Assembly: GCF_026745355.1 (NCBI RefSeq)
Contig: NC_079208.1
Location: forward strand, 15,051,417-15,115,416
From: Beta vulgaris subsp. vulgaris
Lineage: Eukaryota; Streptophyta; Magnoliopsida; Caryophyllales; Amaranthaceae
Direction: 5' to 3'
Length of the DNA stretch: 64,000 bases
Each line of letters opens with the position of its first letter. Positions within the stretch are counted from its first letter, which is position 1. The notes beneath the pieces were generated by a model. That model saw only the letters and a list, made by a program, of their open reading frames with translations, searched no databases and was not told where the DNA came from. Positions 1 through 30,319 of the stretch are shown here, in pieces. The position numbers were made by a program, and so were the translations under genes.

Positions 1-261
1 TTTTGATGGTATGGATATGTGGTCAATGATCTTATAATTTGAACTTTTTAAAAAAACCTATAATACAATTTATTGTATGATTAATACGTCCCTTGGTAAA
101 CTTTAAGTTTAATATTATAATCTGTTAAGACTTTTGTTTTAATTTGGGTTTAAGAAGAGAGTACAACATGTTCATTTAAATAGTTGTAATACCTTAAGTA
201 GTATCTAAAATATCAGCTTCTTGCTATAAATTTATTTCTTAATTAGTGTCAAACTATATGA

Positions 262-432
262 TTAGTAACTCAAATACCGAATTTAGGGGATATGAATTTT
301 AATTAGTTTCTCAAATACCGAATTTAGGGGATATGAATTTTTAATTAGTTTCTAAAATACCGTATTTAGGGGATATTATTTTTTTAATTAGTGCCTAAAA
401 TATCGAATTTAGGAGATATATTTTTTTGGCAG
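262..432. repeat. Four imperfect 41-43-bp tandem repeats
   Basis: Four head-to-tail copies of a unit reading roughly 'caaataccgaatttagggg', then 'atatgaattttaattagt', begin near 271, 312, 354 and 397. They lie beyond the last recognised exon of the minus-strand coiled-coil gene, presumably in an intron. No coding content is visible. The rest of 1-881 is plain AT-rich sequence in which I see nothing. Confidence 0.75.
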
Positions 433-881
433 TTTTATGATGCATAAGTAATTTCTAATTAATAGCAATCGATTCCGAAAATTTAGTTGATTTACATTCC
501 ATAACAGAGAACTATCTTAAATAGCTTTCCAATTATATGCCTAAAAAAAGTAATGCATAACAGAAATATTTAGAGACAAATATACGTGGCAAAAAATTGT
601 AAAAGATTTTACAAAGGATTGACACATCATCAATTCGATTTGCTCTTGATACATAAGCAAATCTTTATTGCTTTATAGTATTATATAGATAGATAGATGT
701 CTCATATGATTGTGTGGAGGAGGTGAGAGTATATGTGACAAAATGAGTTTAGTGAAACATCTAAAACGATATTTCACGGCCTATATATACCAAATTGTAT
801 GTAGGAAAACATTCGATGTTGTTTACTGAAACATCTAAAATAAAATAGATAAACTATGTTGTAAAATTAATTATACTATAC

Positions 882-19631
<18,750 letters not shown>

Positions 19632-19807
19632 TCCTTCAGTAACGTGATTGACAAATTACATCAATTCAAGAATCAAGAAATGAAAATTATTCAGAATGTA
19701 GAATTAATTTTAGATTTGATAGGCATTTTTTTTTTTTTGAGATAAATTAGTATCTACAAAGTTTCAAACAACGCGAAGGCAGAAAATATGGAAGAAGGCA
19801 AATAAAA
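19632..19807 (-). promoter_or_regulatory. Short upstream region of the coiled-coil gene, cut by the Copia insertion
   Basis: This is the 176 bp between the ATG at 19631 and the left LTR of the composite insertion. It presumably holds 5' UTR or proximal promoter. No convincing TATA box is seen. The original distal promoter would now lie beyond 34819. Confidence 0.4.
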
Positions 19808-20209
19808 TGTTGGTTATTCCTCCTTAATTGGAAAAGGTTTAATTAGAAAAGAACAAGAGAAATAAAAGGAGAGAAAAAGAAGGAGAGAAGTGAGAAATAA
19901 AGAAACATTTATTGGCAAATGTTTTGCGATAATTTGCATCATTAGTTTCTTAGTAATAAGGTGAGTATAAATATGTAATCAGATTGATAGTTAATTCATT
20001 CAGAAAATGTAACATTGTAAGATAGTTCATATTTATTGAGAAACATTACATTTTGAGTTATACCATCGAATATTAGTTTATATTTTATAAACACTTTGTG
20101 AGTTGTTTTATTATATCATAGAGATATAATTGTTAGCCTATTTTGTTTATACATAGAAGGGAAAACGAATATTATTCCGCTGCAAGATTATTTGTGATCT
20201 TTCCCAACA
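19808..20209 (+). repeat. 5' LTR of the plus-strand Copia (402 bp)
   Basis: Differs from the 3' LTR at four positions by my count (aaggttt/aagattt, gcgataa/gcaataa, aataagg/aataggg, gaaaatg/gaaattg). Contains TATA-like 'gtataaatatg' near 19972. Confidence 0.97.
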
Positions 20210-20212
20210 GTC

Positions 20213-20224
20213 TGGTATCAGAGC
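20213..20224 (+). other. Primer binding site (initiator Met-tRNA)
   Basis: TGGTATCAGAGC, three bases after the 5' LTR. It is complementary to the 3' end of plant initiator methionine tRNA, as usual for Copia. Confidence 0.95.
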
Positions 20225-20722
20225 CGGATACGTACATACACATTGTATGAAACAAAATGGAAGATTCGATGGTTAGCATATCGGGAATGATTAAATTGAC
20301 GTCGTCCAACTATTCCATGTGGAAGTCTCGAATGGAGGATATCCTTTATTGTAAGGATTTGTATAAACCCATCGAGGAAGAAAATAAACCGGAAAATAAA
20401 ACCGAAGATGCATGGAAATTGGATAATCGAAAGGCAGTCGGGTTAATAAGACAGCATATTGATCAAAGCATTTTTCAACATGTTGCTAATGATACAAATG
20501 CCTATAAGCTTTGGAAAAAGCTTGAGTCAATGTATGAGAGGAAGACAGCTTTAAATAAAGCTACATTGGTGAGAAGGTTGGTTCGTCTTCTATACAAAGA
20601 AGGTAAAAATATGGCTGAACACATGAATGAATTTCAAGGCATTGTTAATCAACTAACAAATGTTAGCATGACAATTGAAGATGAAGTCCAAGCCTTATTA
20701 CACTACAAAAAAAACTACATAT

Positions 20723-21150
20723 AGAGGCAATCTAAAATTGCATCTAAATATATATTTGTTGCCTCTAATGGTGATTAGAAGCAATTTTCTCGCTGCCTCT
20801 AATTAGTCCGTCGCTAATTATAGGTTGCCCCTAATGCCACTTTTTAGAGGCAAACAAGTTATGGTGCCGCTAAAGACACTTCTGTTTAGAGGCAACCATA
20901 TGTCTGTCGCTAATTGTTGGTTGCCCCTAATGCTACCTTTATTAGGCACAGAACTTATAGTGCTGCTAAAGCCACTTACATTTAGAGGCGACCATAAACC
21001 AATCGGTAATTATAGGTTGCCCCTAATGCCACCTTTTTGGGGCACACATGTTACATTGGTGATAAGGCCATTTATATTTAGAGGCAACCATAAGTTCGTC
21101 TCTAATTTTAAGTTGCACCTAATGCAATCATAAGTCTGTTGCTAAAGGAT
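20723..21150. repeat. Left subterminal array of the CACTA (96-bp units)
   Basis: Units starting 'ggttgcccctaatgc' lie at 20823, 20919 and 21015, spaced 96 bp, each with 'tttagaggc(a/g)accata'. Since 96 is a multiple of three, one frame (20825-21133) stays open as an artefact. Diverged half-units extend to both sides. Confidence 0.9.
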
Positions 21151-22059
21151 GTTTTTAGATGCAAAAACTAGAATTTCCACATTTTCGACAATTTTTTTGG
21201 GATTTTTTGACGTTTATAAGCTTCGAAATAAAAAATTATCGACTCCCTAAAGGAGCAGCGAACATTTAGCCACCGATAATTAACGACACTCATAGGCTTC
21301 GAAAATCTTAAGGCTTTTTAGCATCATTGCAATTGAAGATGTCACAATTTGAAGTTATTATATAGACACTTGTAAGCATCAACATTGTGTTATTAGTACA
21401 GTAACAGTTATAAGCACATTTTTACATCAACAAAAAAAATAACATTATAAATTAATAAAGGAAACTAGAAGTATAATCTTATTACTAACAATTTTGACGA
21501 ATTGATACAAACATTCAAAAGAGGAAATAAAAAAAATAAAAAATATGTAGAAATTCCATCTTCAACCGACATTCAACCTTCAGTGAATCTTCAACATAAA
21601 ACTTCAACTTGAACGCAATTCAATCTGCAAATTCAACCCAAAAGAAAGATCAATAATTGCAAAATAAAAAAGAACATAAATCTGGAAATTGCAAAACTAT
21701 ACCAAAAATGAAACCCAAAATCGAAATTTCACAATAACCAGAATTCAAACTCAAAAACAAACCCAGAAAAACGAAATTTCAGTAGAACATATTAATCGGA
21801 ACTCAACCAAACCCAAACGAAATTTCAGTAGAACATATTAATCGGAACATATAATAGGGTTTTCATATATAGTCATTTTAAGTAATTGAGACCGCTAAAA
21901 CAGATTATGCGGTCGCATGACATGGACTACAATATTACCTGAGTGTTATGCAGTGTACTAGAGAAAGATCCAATTTAAATCCATATGATTATGTATTTAG
22001 AAAGCTAAACCATATAGTGTAAACCAAAAAGCAGAAAAACAACACATGCAGAATCTAAC
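21151..22059. other. AT-rich CACTA interior, nothing recognised
   Basis: No coding similarity noticed. A short direct repeat 'cgaaatttcagtagaacata' with 'ttaatcgga' occurs twice near 21770-21845. Confidence 0.5.
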
Positions 22060-22277
22060 CTGGGAAGTCAATAGATCAATTGCAAAGTGGTGTTGAAATA
22101 GAAAGATGTTAGGTTCCCTGATAGCTGCTTCTAATATCTGCAGCATGAAGAATTCTGTGATGGGAGTGCCCATCCTCCCTTGCTAGGTGCAAATTTCCAT
22201 CCTCGCCGTGATCAAACGATGCACCCATTGCAATCAGTTCTCATCTTAATTCTCTCTGGCCCTTCAGTGCATACCAC
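22060..22277 (-). pseudogene. AO: Captured L-aspartate oxidase exon 2 fragment
   Basis: Read on the minus strand, the acceptor CAG at 22278-22280 is followed by VVCTEGPERIK, then after a small insertion MGASFDHGEDGNLHLARE, HSHHRILHAAD, an in-exon deletion where the TGREIE-type segment should be, and LEAAIREPNIFLFQHHFAID to LLTSQ with donor GT at 22058-22059. L-aspartate oxidase (NadB) is a plastid FAD enzyme that makes iminoaspartate for NAD synthesis. A 4-base insertion near 22240 and the ~30-base deletion break the frame. It pairs with exon 1 at 24980-25424. Confidence 0.88.
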
Positions 22278-23803
22278 CTGCGATAACCAAAAAATTTAAA
22301 GACAAGCTCAAAAAATCATTAGAAAGGACCACGGGCCATGATAATTTGTAAATGCTGCGGCATGCATAAATAATTGAAGCAAAAATCCGAAGGAAGAACA
22401 GTAACAAGAACCTGGTTTATATGGGTTGGCTAGTGCAAAATGTAATCAAACTAGCTCCATTAGAAAAACAGTGAAGGTGTTTATTGCAGACCCTTCTCAA
22501 ACCATATGATGAGGAAACAACAAAAAAAAGTTTGGCAAGAAGAGAAAGATTCCCTATTTGCCAAAATAACAGGATACTACACAAGCAAAGCCCAAAAAAG
22601 AGGCTGAATAATAACAGAATGGCTAGCAGAACTACGAAGATAAACATCTAGTAGGACTGTAGGAGTCTGCAGAGAATCCTTGTACACCAAAAGCATTCAT
22701 CAAAGACCATATGTTGACGAATATTATAGAGAGAATTTTCTATATTATCATCTAACTTCCTCCGTTCACAATACATCATCAAATGCTAAATCATCTAAGG
22801 TATGCCTTGATCATCTTATCTTTATGTACAAACTACTTAACGCATCTTAGTCTTTTAATTATAAAGGCTGAAATCTGGAGACAGTCCAAATCAATGCAGA
22901 ACAGATAAGATTTATCATCATTAAAATCCATCATTCTATTACAGAAACCAAACACGAAAACATTAATCAAGACATTTTGTCCTACCGTGAAATATGCTTT
23001 ATGATATAAAACTTGATTGACAATGAACGAACAATAACAATGAGAGATAACAAACACTCATAGGAGATTTGTTAACGTTCTTGAGAGTGAGGGTTTTATC
23101 TCACAAGAGTATTCAGCGAGTTACTAGTATTCATTGATTGATTAGTGACATAAGTGGTTTTAGTCCCTACTTGTTAATGAGGGATGATTTTCATGTATAT
23201 CATTTGCCATTGTCTCTAATTTTCACACCCTTGATTTGGTCATATGTTGTTTACAGTTCCACTCTTAGTCATTTAGAGGAAAAGGTGTACCTTCAAGATA
23301 CATCAAAATTTTAGCTCACTACTTGAAAATAGTGGAACTAACTAAACTTTTATAATAGCAACCCTCTTGTAAAAGCTCCCAGCATTCTGGTATAGTAACA
23401 ACACACAAAAAACCTTTGTGCACACCACAATGGTGTGGGAGCCTTTATAAAATGCACCTTGTTTTGTACAATGGCAAGTAACCTACAACTGTAATCACCT
23501 CAGACAATATCATATCAATGCAGCCAAAGAATGGCTAAATGTTTGATTCAGTCAAACCAGAAATCTAACTAGGAAGACCTGCCTTTATTTAACTCTAATA
23601 CAAGTATAGGAGACTTGAAAATCAAGTGACCCATCAATTCTTTGACAAAACAGAACTCTTAGACAGTACTAAAAAGGGGGAGTAAATAAAGATGTAGTGG
23701 GCCATAAAGGAAAGAGCCAACAGGGACAAAACCAAAGCAACAAATTGGAAGTGTTGAATACAGGTTCCCTTTTAGATAAAGAGGCTGTAGCCAGTATGCA
23801 TAC
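22278..23803. other. CACTA interior between captured exons, nothing identified
   Basis: Intron-like AT-rich sequence. Open frames at 22417-22647 and 22833-23057 (minus) show no motif and look like chance. Further exons of the unidentified captured gene may hide here, but none could be phased. Confidence 0.45.
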
Positions 23804-24302
23804 CTTTAAAAAGATTCTGAGATTTATAACGATGACTTTCAAAAGATGCCTCCGAATCATACTGCAAAACACATCCAGAATAGGTGGTTGCACTATCAGT
23901 AGATTCAGCATTAGAAAATCCAACCCCATAAAAATGTCTGTCTTGTAGCACAAACTCATGATGCAGTGGAGTGATATCCAAAGTACATTTTTGTGATCCT
24001 GCAAGAATATTTTCCAAACAATAAGACATGATAATAAACCAAAATGTGCCACTTAAAATTTTACAAAGTAAATAAGTTCATTTACCGCAAATACTACTCC
24101 TTTGCACATCAGCTAAGAGGTTTGGTGCAGAAGCCAGGTTACGAGCAGCATTGGCAGACATAATAGGATCATCAAGCACTTTACCCAGATTCGGGCTGAG
24201 ATTGTTGTTCAGCATTCCAAGAGTTGGTGCAGAAGCATGAATCGGTAATGACGTAGTGGTATCTATTTCTTCCTGCTGAGCAGAACTGGCCTCAAACCAC
24301 CT
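23804..24302 (-). pseudogene. Two captured exons of an unidentified plant gene
   Basis: On the minus strand, exon A (24086-24302) follows an AG acceptor and reads RWFEASSAQQEEID..., ending at a GT donor with one spare base. Exon B (23804-23998) follows a TTCTTGCAG acceptor and begins with the two bases that complete that codon, reading SQKCTLDITPLHHEFV...; it ends at AAAG|GTATGC. Phases fit and both are open, 136 residues when joined. I do not recognise the protein. It lies on the same strand as, and between, the two aspartate oxidase exons, either nested in that gene's intron or captured separately. Confidence 0.6.
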
Positions 24303-24979
24303 CTGACTAATTAAAGATTGTAAGGTTGGAATCAAGCACTTCATTAAGCATAGGATAGAAGGAAAGAGACCAAACAAGCACTTTCTATTAAAAGCTTATA
24401 TATGGTTGAAAATTGGAATCAAGCACTTTATCATAAGCACCAAACAGAAAACAAAAGAAAAATAAGCACCTAGAACTACAAGATCTGGGAAAGCTTTCCT
24501 TAGCACTGTGGCCAGTGCTGTGCAAGGTCATGAGCTAATGGAAATCTTCATAGGCATGTTCGGCTTCATGTTTGCCAATACACGCAAACATGAAGAGTAA
24601 GCCAGCCGAACTTCATGATTTGAAAAATCATACCAAGAAACAGACTCAAAACAGCTACTTCGTTAAATTTGTGAGCTATCCGAACTCCAGTTTAGAGAAG
24701 TCCCAGCCAAAAATTAGACTTCACGAATCACGACCCAAAAAGGTGCAAATACAGGCATGATAATTGATTTGCCTTTGTTTATCACAACTTTAAGGATAAT
24801 TCTTGTTTCCCACTATCATTTTCAAGTTTCAGCAAACTAATGTCAGTTATGTCACAGTTAAAGTAAATTGATTTTATCTATTACTAAAATTCAAGAAATG
24901 AAGTACATAATTAGTATTTTAGAAATAACTGAAGCTTAAGTACTGGATACAATACTGATGATCTGTTACTCAAACTTAC
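24303..24979. other. CACTA interior, intron-like, nothing identified
   Basis: AT-rich sequence between unidentified exon A and aspartate oxidase exon 1. The plus-strand frame at 24572-24760 has no recognisable motif. Confidence 0.45.
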
Positions 24980-25424
24980 CCTGACAGTCTCCTCATCGCA
25001 AAGATGAGCTCCTGCAATAATGGTATCTTGCATGTGACTTTCTACTGAATCTGACGGGGACAACACTGCACTAACACTGCACTAACACCGCCTTGAGCAT
25101 AGTTTGTGTTGCTCTGCTGAGGTTCAGCCTTTGTTATCACAGCAACAGATCCATGCTTTGAAACTTCAAGAGCATAACGAAGGCCAGCAACCCCACTTCC
25201 AATAACTGCAAAATCAAAGCACATTGTGTTTCCATCTCTATTACATGATGCAATTACTCCACCTGAAATTTTCTCTCTTTCTCATCTGATGGAATCCGGC
25301 ATTTTGATGAGTACTGTCATATAAACTGGATGCAGAGACTGCACAAGACCTATAGATATGAAGGATTCTAATGGCTTTAAGAACAAGTCAGAGGCACTCC
25401 TAATTCTTTAGACTAGAACACATG
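24980..25424 (-). pseudogene. AO: Captured L-aspartate oxidase exon 1 (transit peptide and FAD-binding start)
   Basis: The minus strand has an acceptor at 25425-25426, an ATG at 25423, and a transit-peptide-like part (...SCAVSASSLYDS), then CFDFAVIGSGVAGLRYALEV with the GxGxxG dinucleotide-binding motif, SNTNYAQGGVSAVL, and after a break SPSDSVESHMQDTIIAGAHL and CDEETVR ending at donor GTAAGT (24979-24974). An 11-base tandem duplication (tgttagtgcag, about 25065-25090) shifts the frame. The transit-peptide part also has stops. Exon 2 follows in the same orientation at 22277. The real AO gene must exist elsewhere in the genome. Confidence 0.9.
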
Positions 25425-25766
25425 CTGAAAATCCAGTCTTACTAATAAAACAATCAGCGATCCAATTTTTGTGACAACATAGAGAAGACATGCGATTGAA
25501 TCAAATTCAGGAATTGCAAAAAAGTATTCAATACCATGAAAGAATTATCCTTCCATCATAATGGATTAGAACAAAAGTATAAAATCCCCACAAAATTCGA
25601 ACTAGTTTATGAACCCAAATCCCCTAATCCACCCGAATAACCCACCCAAATTCGAATTTCCACCCCAAATTCAGATCGAAAACAACCCCAAAATTGAAAC
25701 CAAGATTTTCAACTTATCAAGCAAAAATCCCAATTCAATCGAAAAAAAGGAAAACAGAAAAAATAC

Positions 25767-25960
25767 CTGTGCAGATGAGGAAAAAGAGTGAAGGACCGTC
25801 GGTGAGTGAGTAGAGAGCGGCAGTCGCGGTGGTAAAAAGGGCAGCAGCAACAGTTCTTCAGAGATAGATAGTGAAGAAGAAATGAGAAGGAAGTGAGGGG
25901 AGAGAGAAAACCTAGGAGAGAGAGAGATATGAAGAAATGAGAGTTACATGAAAACCAGAA
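25767..25960 (-). promoter_or_regulatory. Probable captured 5'-UTR exon and promoter edge of aspartate oxidase
   Basis: On the minus strand this is a pyrimidine-rich leader (TCTCTCTCTCTCC..., then a CCACCGCGACTGCCG patch) ending CTGCACAG|GTATTT, a good splice donor at 25766-25765. It has no long frame. It lies just upstream of captured AO exon 1, so it is probably that gene's leader exon. Confidence 0.5.
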
Positions 25961-27401
25961 TGAGTTTTAAACTTTTGACGAAAATTTTTAAAACGTAGAA
26001 GGGCGGGGGCTTTAAACTTTTTTGATAAAAATTTTTTAACTTCAAAAAATCAAATCAAATCTCATTAAATCCTTTAAAAATAATAAGTTTTAAAAATTAT
26101 TATACTTTCACCAAAGAAGTCAACTTAAATATGTAATAGGGCACAAAGGAAGTACTACTATAATTTTGTTTGACTCAAAAATTGTTTTAATTTAATTTTT
26201 AGCTTTGATGTCTTTGTTTTCCTTGTTGATAATACAAGAGTTTCCAATGAACTAGGGGCTGCACGACCACATTTAGCTCAATGAGCGGTATGCGTATCGA
26301 CAATCATGGTGGGAATTAGAGCTATAATTAATTATTTTATTCAAAACTCAAATTATCTATATTTTTATTATGAAATTACTCGATAATTTAGATGTTATTA
26401 GATTATGGGAAAAAAATAACACAAATTTATCTTTTTCTTTTAACGCCCAACAATACAACTATAGAGGCAAATGATTATATAATCATATCAAAAGCATAAC
26501 TATAGATCGGTTCAATATGAGAATACTCCGTTTAAGTTAGTCGTCTCTAAGTTGAATTTATATTGAAACTCAAAACAACTACTTTGACAGTACCCTAAGT
26601 TTAATTCAAGATAATAACAATACCATACTTAAGTTAATCACTTTAAGTTAAATTCATCATGGAACCAAAAACATCTAATTCAGTTGCAACAGATGTAGAA
26701 CATTGTAACTCAATAGATTAGTTCAACATAACAATGCTCCATTTAAGTTAATCATAACATATAAGGAGGTTTGTTAAATTCTGTATCATTTTGCACATTA
26801 ACAATATCTTAATTGATTAAATCTTATTGCTTATTAACAAGATCTTGATATGAAGCCTATAAGTATCGATCAAGAAAACCTATGGCTTAAACCTCATTGA
26901 TACAATAATACATCAATATAAGTATACTGTTATACTATATTTCACGTAAATGACTCAATTATTTGCTATATAAGTAAATCTACAATTTTTGTGATTTAGT
27001 TTCATTTTCTAAACTTGAGATTACAGTATAATTTTTAAAAGCTTTGTCGTTCCTAAATTCTTCATGTCTACCAATTAAACACTCAAACAAAGTAGTATTT
27101 ATTTCATAACTAACTAGCCTTATATGATTATGATCAATTAGTTCAATTCAAGTCAATTAAGTTAGCTAGTTCCAGTAAATTCAAATAAGCTAAGGTCAAC
27201 TTTAATTCATCTGGCAAAGCTAATAATGAAGTCATATTGTTATACGTATATATTTAAGTATATTCGATTAACAAAGGCTATAATGTGTTTGTTTATTGAG
27301 ATAAGATAAGGTGTGTAATGTGAAAAATACCGCATGTTTTCCTAGTTTAAAGAAAGTGATATTTGATTACTTAATTGAATACGATATGCTGAAATCTTAT
27401 A
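25961..27401. other. AT-rich CACTA interior, nothing recognised
   Basis: Possible upstream flank of the captured gene. Repeated words such as 'aagttaatcat/aagttaatcac' and 'tccatttaagtta' appear around 26530-26760 without a regular period. Confidence 0.4.
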
Positions 27402-27656
27402 CTTTCTCCGTGACAAAATAGATGTTACACTATGACTTTTACGTTTTTCGATGCAGTACTTTGACCATTGATAACTTTATTTGTTTATTCTTGTTTATTA
27501 GTAAAAATTATAAGAAGTTAATATCATGAAAGTATGCATTAAAACGAATCCAACAATAACGGTTGATTTTATCTATAATAAAAAAATACATAGTCAAATA
27601 TAGTAGGTGAATAATGCAATTTTCAAAGTGTAACATTTATTTTGTTATGGAGGAAG
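27402..27656. mobile_element. Stowaway-type MITE (255 bp)
   Basis: The left end 'ctttctccgtgacaaaatag' matches the inverted right end 'ctattttgttatggaggaag'-like sequence. The shared inner block is 'atgttacact'. TA flanks both sides (27400-27401, 27657-27658). It is nested in the CACTA. Confidence 0.8.
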
Positions 27657-27889
27657 TAAAATTAGTTTAAACAACTCGAAAGGCTAGATAAAATCGATAT
27701 GAAATAAGAATCACGAGTTTTTTGCATATTTCTATTTATAATGAAATTGCCCAAAATTTGCAAGGTAAATATTTGATGTACTTTAGAAAAAAAATTAAGT
27801 GGAAAATTAAATTTTGGCAACTAGCACTTGATATTTTCTAATTTCATTTTGCCGCTTCAACCAAGGGGTTTTCAATTTTGATAGGGGTT

Positions 27890-30172
27890 TGTTCTATTTA
27901 AAGACTTTCTCTATCTCGTTACTGTTCTGGCCACCGCAGCTGGGTCCCAAAGCCACCGCCAAGCTACTACCGGCTACCGCTTTCGAGTAGCTGCTACTTG
28001 ATTTGGACGGTGTTGCTGTGTTTCTCGCTGGGGATGCTACCACGAAAACCATCGCCGCCACCACCACCAAAATGCTCGAAATTCGCCGGCGAGCACAACC
28101 CATTTCTTCCTCCCTCAATTCACCACCACAACCATTCCACCTTCTTCGCCGGAAATACACCAACTATCGCCGGAAAAAGCCACCAAAAATCACCACAAAG
28201 ACCTCTGTTTTCGCAACATTTACAAATCTCTCTCTTCTCTGTTTCGAACCAAACCCCTTGCCCACCACCCTCGTTGGCTGCAGCGCCGCGGCATTCACAC
28301 ACCAGTGCGCGACCGCCGCACCACCACACCGCCCCCTGCCTTCCCTCGCTCGCCCCCTTCTTCTTTTCTCTTTCGCGCTCCCCTTTCTCCCTCCTCGTAC
28401 GCCGGCGAACCACGCCCAGAACCGCCGGAATCCCGCGCCCCAGCCACGCTGCCTCGCCACTGCTGCTGGAGCTCCACCGCGACGCCAACCTCCCTTCTCT
28501 TCCTCCCCTGTTCTTCGTGACTGCTCTGTGAGCAGGAGGTATGGAAAATACCTCTTCCTCTTTTGTTTTCATTTCATTTAATTTATGTACTTGAGCCCAA
28601 ATATGACCCATGATTAATTACTTATTTGGTTGGGCTTAAAATCTAGCTTTAGTTAGTTTAAACCAATCAATAAATCAATAAATATTAATTTGTTAGGCTT
28701 AATGGATATTTTATATTTAAGTTAACAAATTGTTCTATAAATTAAATAAATTTATGTTAGTTGTCCATTCACTCTTGTAATCTAAAAATAATAAATGAAT
28801 GTTAGTAATTTATGATTAGTGGATTACGTTAATTGAAATGGTTTTATTAACTTGTAAGATAAATTACTTATTAAATTACTTATAGTACAAATATATGACG
28901 AGTAAAATTATAATTCTATTAATTAAAGTAACTGTAAAATAATAAATATATGTAGCGTCAACAACGATCTTCGATAATAAAAGTAACACTAATAAATAAA
29001 GGTCAGTTGTTAAAATAAATCGAATATTTATATTTTGTTGCGTCATTTCATGATTAGATTAAACGGAGAGGATATTACAGCCTCCCCCGGCTTTCAAGTT
29101 ATTATGCAGGAATCGAGGTAACATCTATTGCTAACACCCACGATCCCCTTCGAAATGTGTTTATGAAATGATGTTTATAATTATGTTAAGGATTTTGCTA
29201 TGTGATTTTTATATGGATTGTGGGATTAAAGTGTCTTTGAATGATTTTCGTAAATGATGATCTATGAGTTATTGATGTTCAAGTATGATTGATGAAAGAT
29301 TTATGGCTTATGTCGATGAATGCTAAACGAACGAAACATTATAAATAAAAGTGAAAGAGGTTATGGCAGTATAATGTTACGCTTATCTACTTTATGGTCG
29401 TGCACGTACCTTCGCACCCGCCGTACACCCGAAAAGGGAGCTGGGCTCCTTGAGGGGTATCACATGCTATTTTGGTGCGAGCGGTGTATCCAAAAAGGGA
29501 GCGGGGCTCCTTGAGGATCATCGCATGATGGTGTATCCAAAAAGGGAGCTGTGCTCCTTGAGGATCATCACATGTTGGTGTACCCAAAAAGGGAGCTGGG
29601 CTCCTTGAGGGTCATCACATGTCTATACTCGCCAGTTACCAAGCTAAAAGATGAAAAGATAATGGGAACTTATGAAGTATCAAGATGATATTTATAATTG
29701 TTTACTTTGCTATTATTTTGAAATATGCTTTACTATATTCTCTTCTCCCTGTTTGCAAATAAAATGAATTGAAATGAATTTACGTTGTTAGGGTAGTATG
29801 TTACTGAGTTTCGACTCACGATGTTGCTTTTGGTTTTAGGTACCGATGAAGATGACGGGATGGCGTAGAAGTGAGGATGGTCAACTACTTTAAATTATGA
29901 AAACTATATTGGTTATGTAATCTAAATCTATGATCACTAGAACACGAACTTGGTTTAACTATAACTACGTAATCATCTATGCTCAGATATTTATATTAAT
30001 ATAATTAAGATGCTTATTTTAATAACTATAATATGTTTAGCGTCATGAACGAATGTTTGCCTTGTATTTTCTCGAATGGAAAATACGGCAGTAGCGCACG
30101 ACCATCTAGGTTCCGCTGCAACTAATGGATTAATTAACTTAAAAATGATGTTTAGAGGTCGGGGCGTTACAT
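27890..30172 (+). repeat. Gypsy LTR-like segment inside the CACTA
   Basis: A TATA-like 'tatttaaag' (27894) is followed by a GC-rich, CCG/CCA-rich stretch (27920-28530), AT-rich sequence, 'ggaatcgaggtaac' (29109), a tandem array and a terminal 'aggtcggggcgttaca' (30156-30171). The same layout recurs at 57400-58340. Plant chromovirus LTRs often end in such a 'gttaca'. I cannot find a matching left terminus or target duplication. Proline/arginine-rich open frames on both strands of 28000-28610 are composition artefacts. Confidence 0.4.
29422..29620. repeat. Four tandem copies of a ~47-bp unit
   Basis: Units beginning 'gtgta(t/c)ccaaaaagggagc' and containing 'gggctccttgagg.tcatcacatg' start at 29422, 29484, 29531 and 29578. 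The first is spaced by 62 bp and the others by 47. They lie within the LTR-like segment. Confidence 0.9.
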
Positions 30173-30319
30173 GTTAAAGTTGGATTACCTTGTTTTTATA
30201 GAATTAATGGTGATGTTATGGCGGGATTGTCAGTTTTATGAGAGCTTTTTTCCTCTAAGTGATAGTTAATTGTTTTAACATGGGAATGGTGTCCCCCCTT
30301 CCCTTATACAATTCAAGTG

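Noticed and set aside
28..880. Search for the next exon of the coiled-coil gene
   Set aside because: No segment gave an acceptor followed by a family-like frame in phase; it is probably beyond the left edge.
20825..21133. 102-codon frame with repeated 'MPLMP...RG.H' words
   Set aside because: It is the 96-bp CACTA subterminal repeat read in a frame that stays open because 96 is divisible by three.
27998..28611. Several overlapping Pro/Arg-rich frames of up to 192 codons on both strands
   Set aside because: All follow a GC-rich, low-complexity stretch of an LTR-like segment. Overlap on both strands and lack of domains argue against coding.
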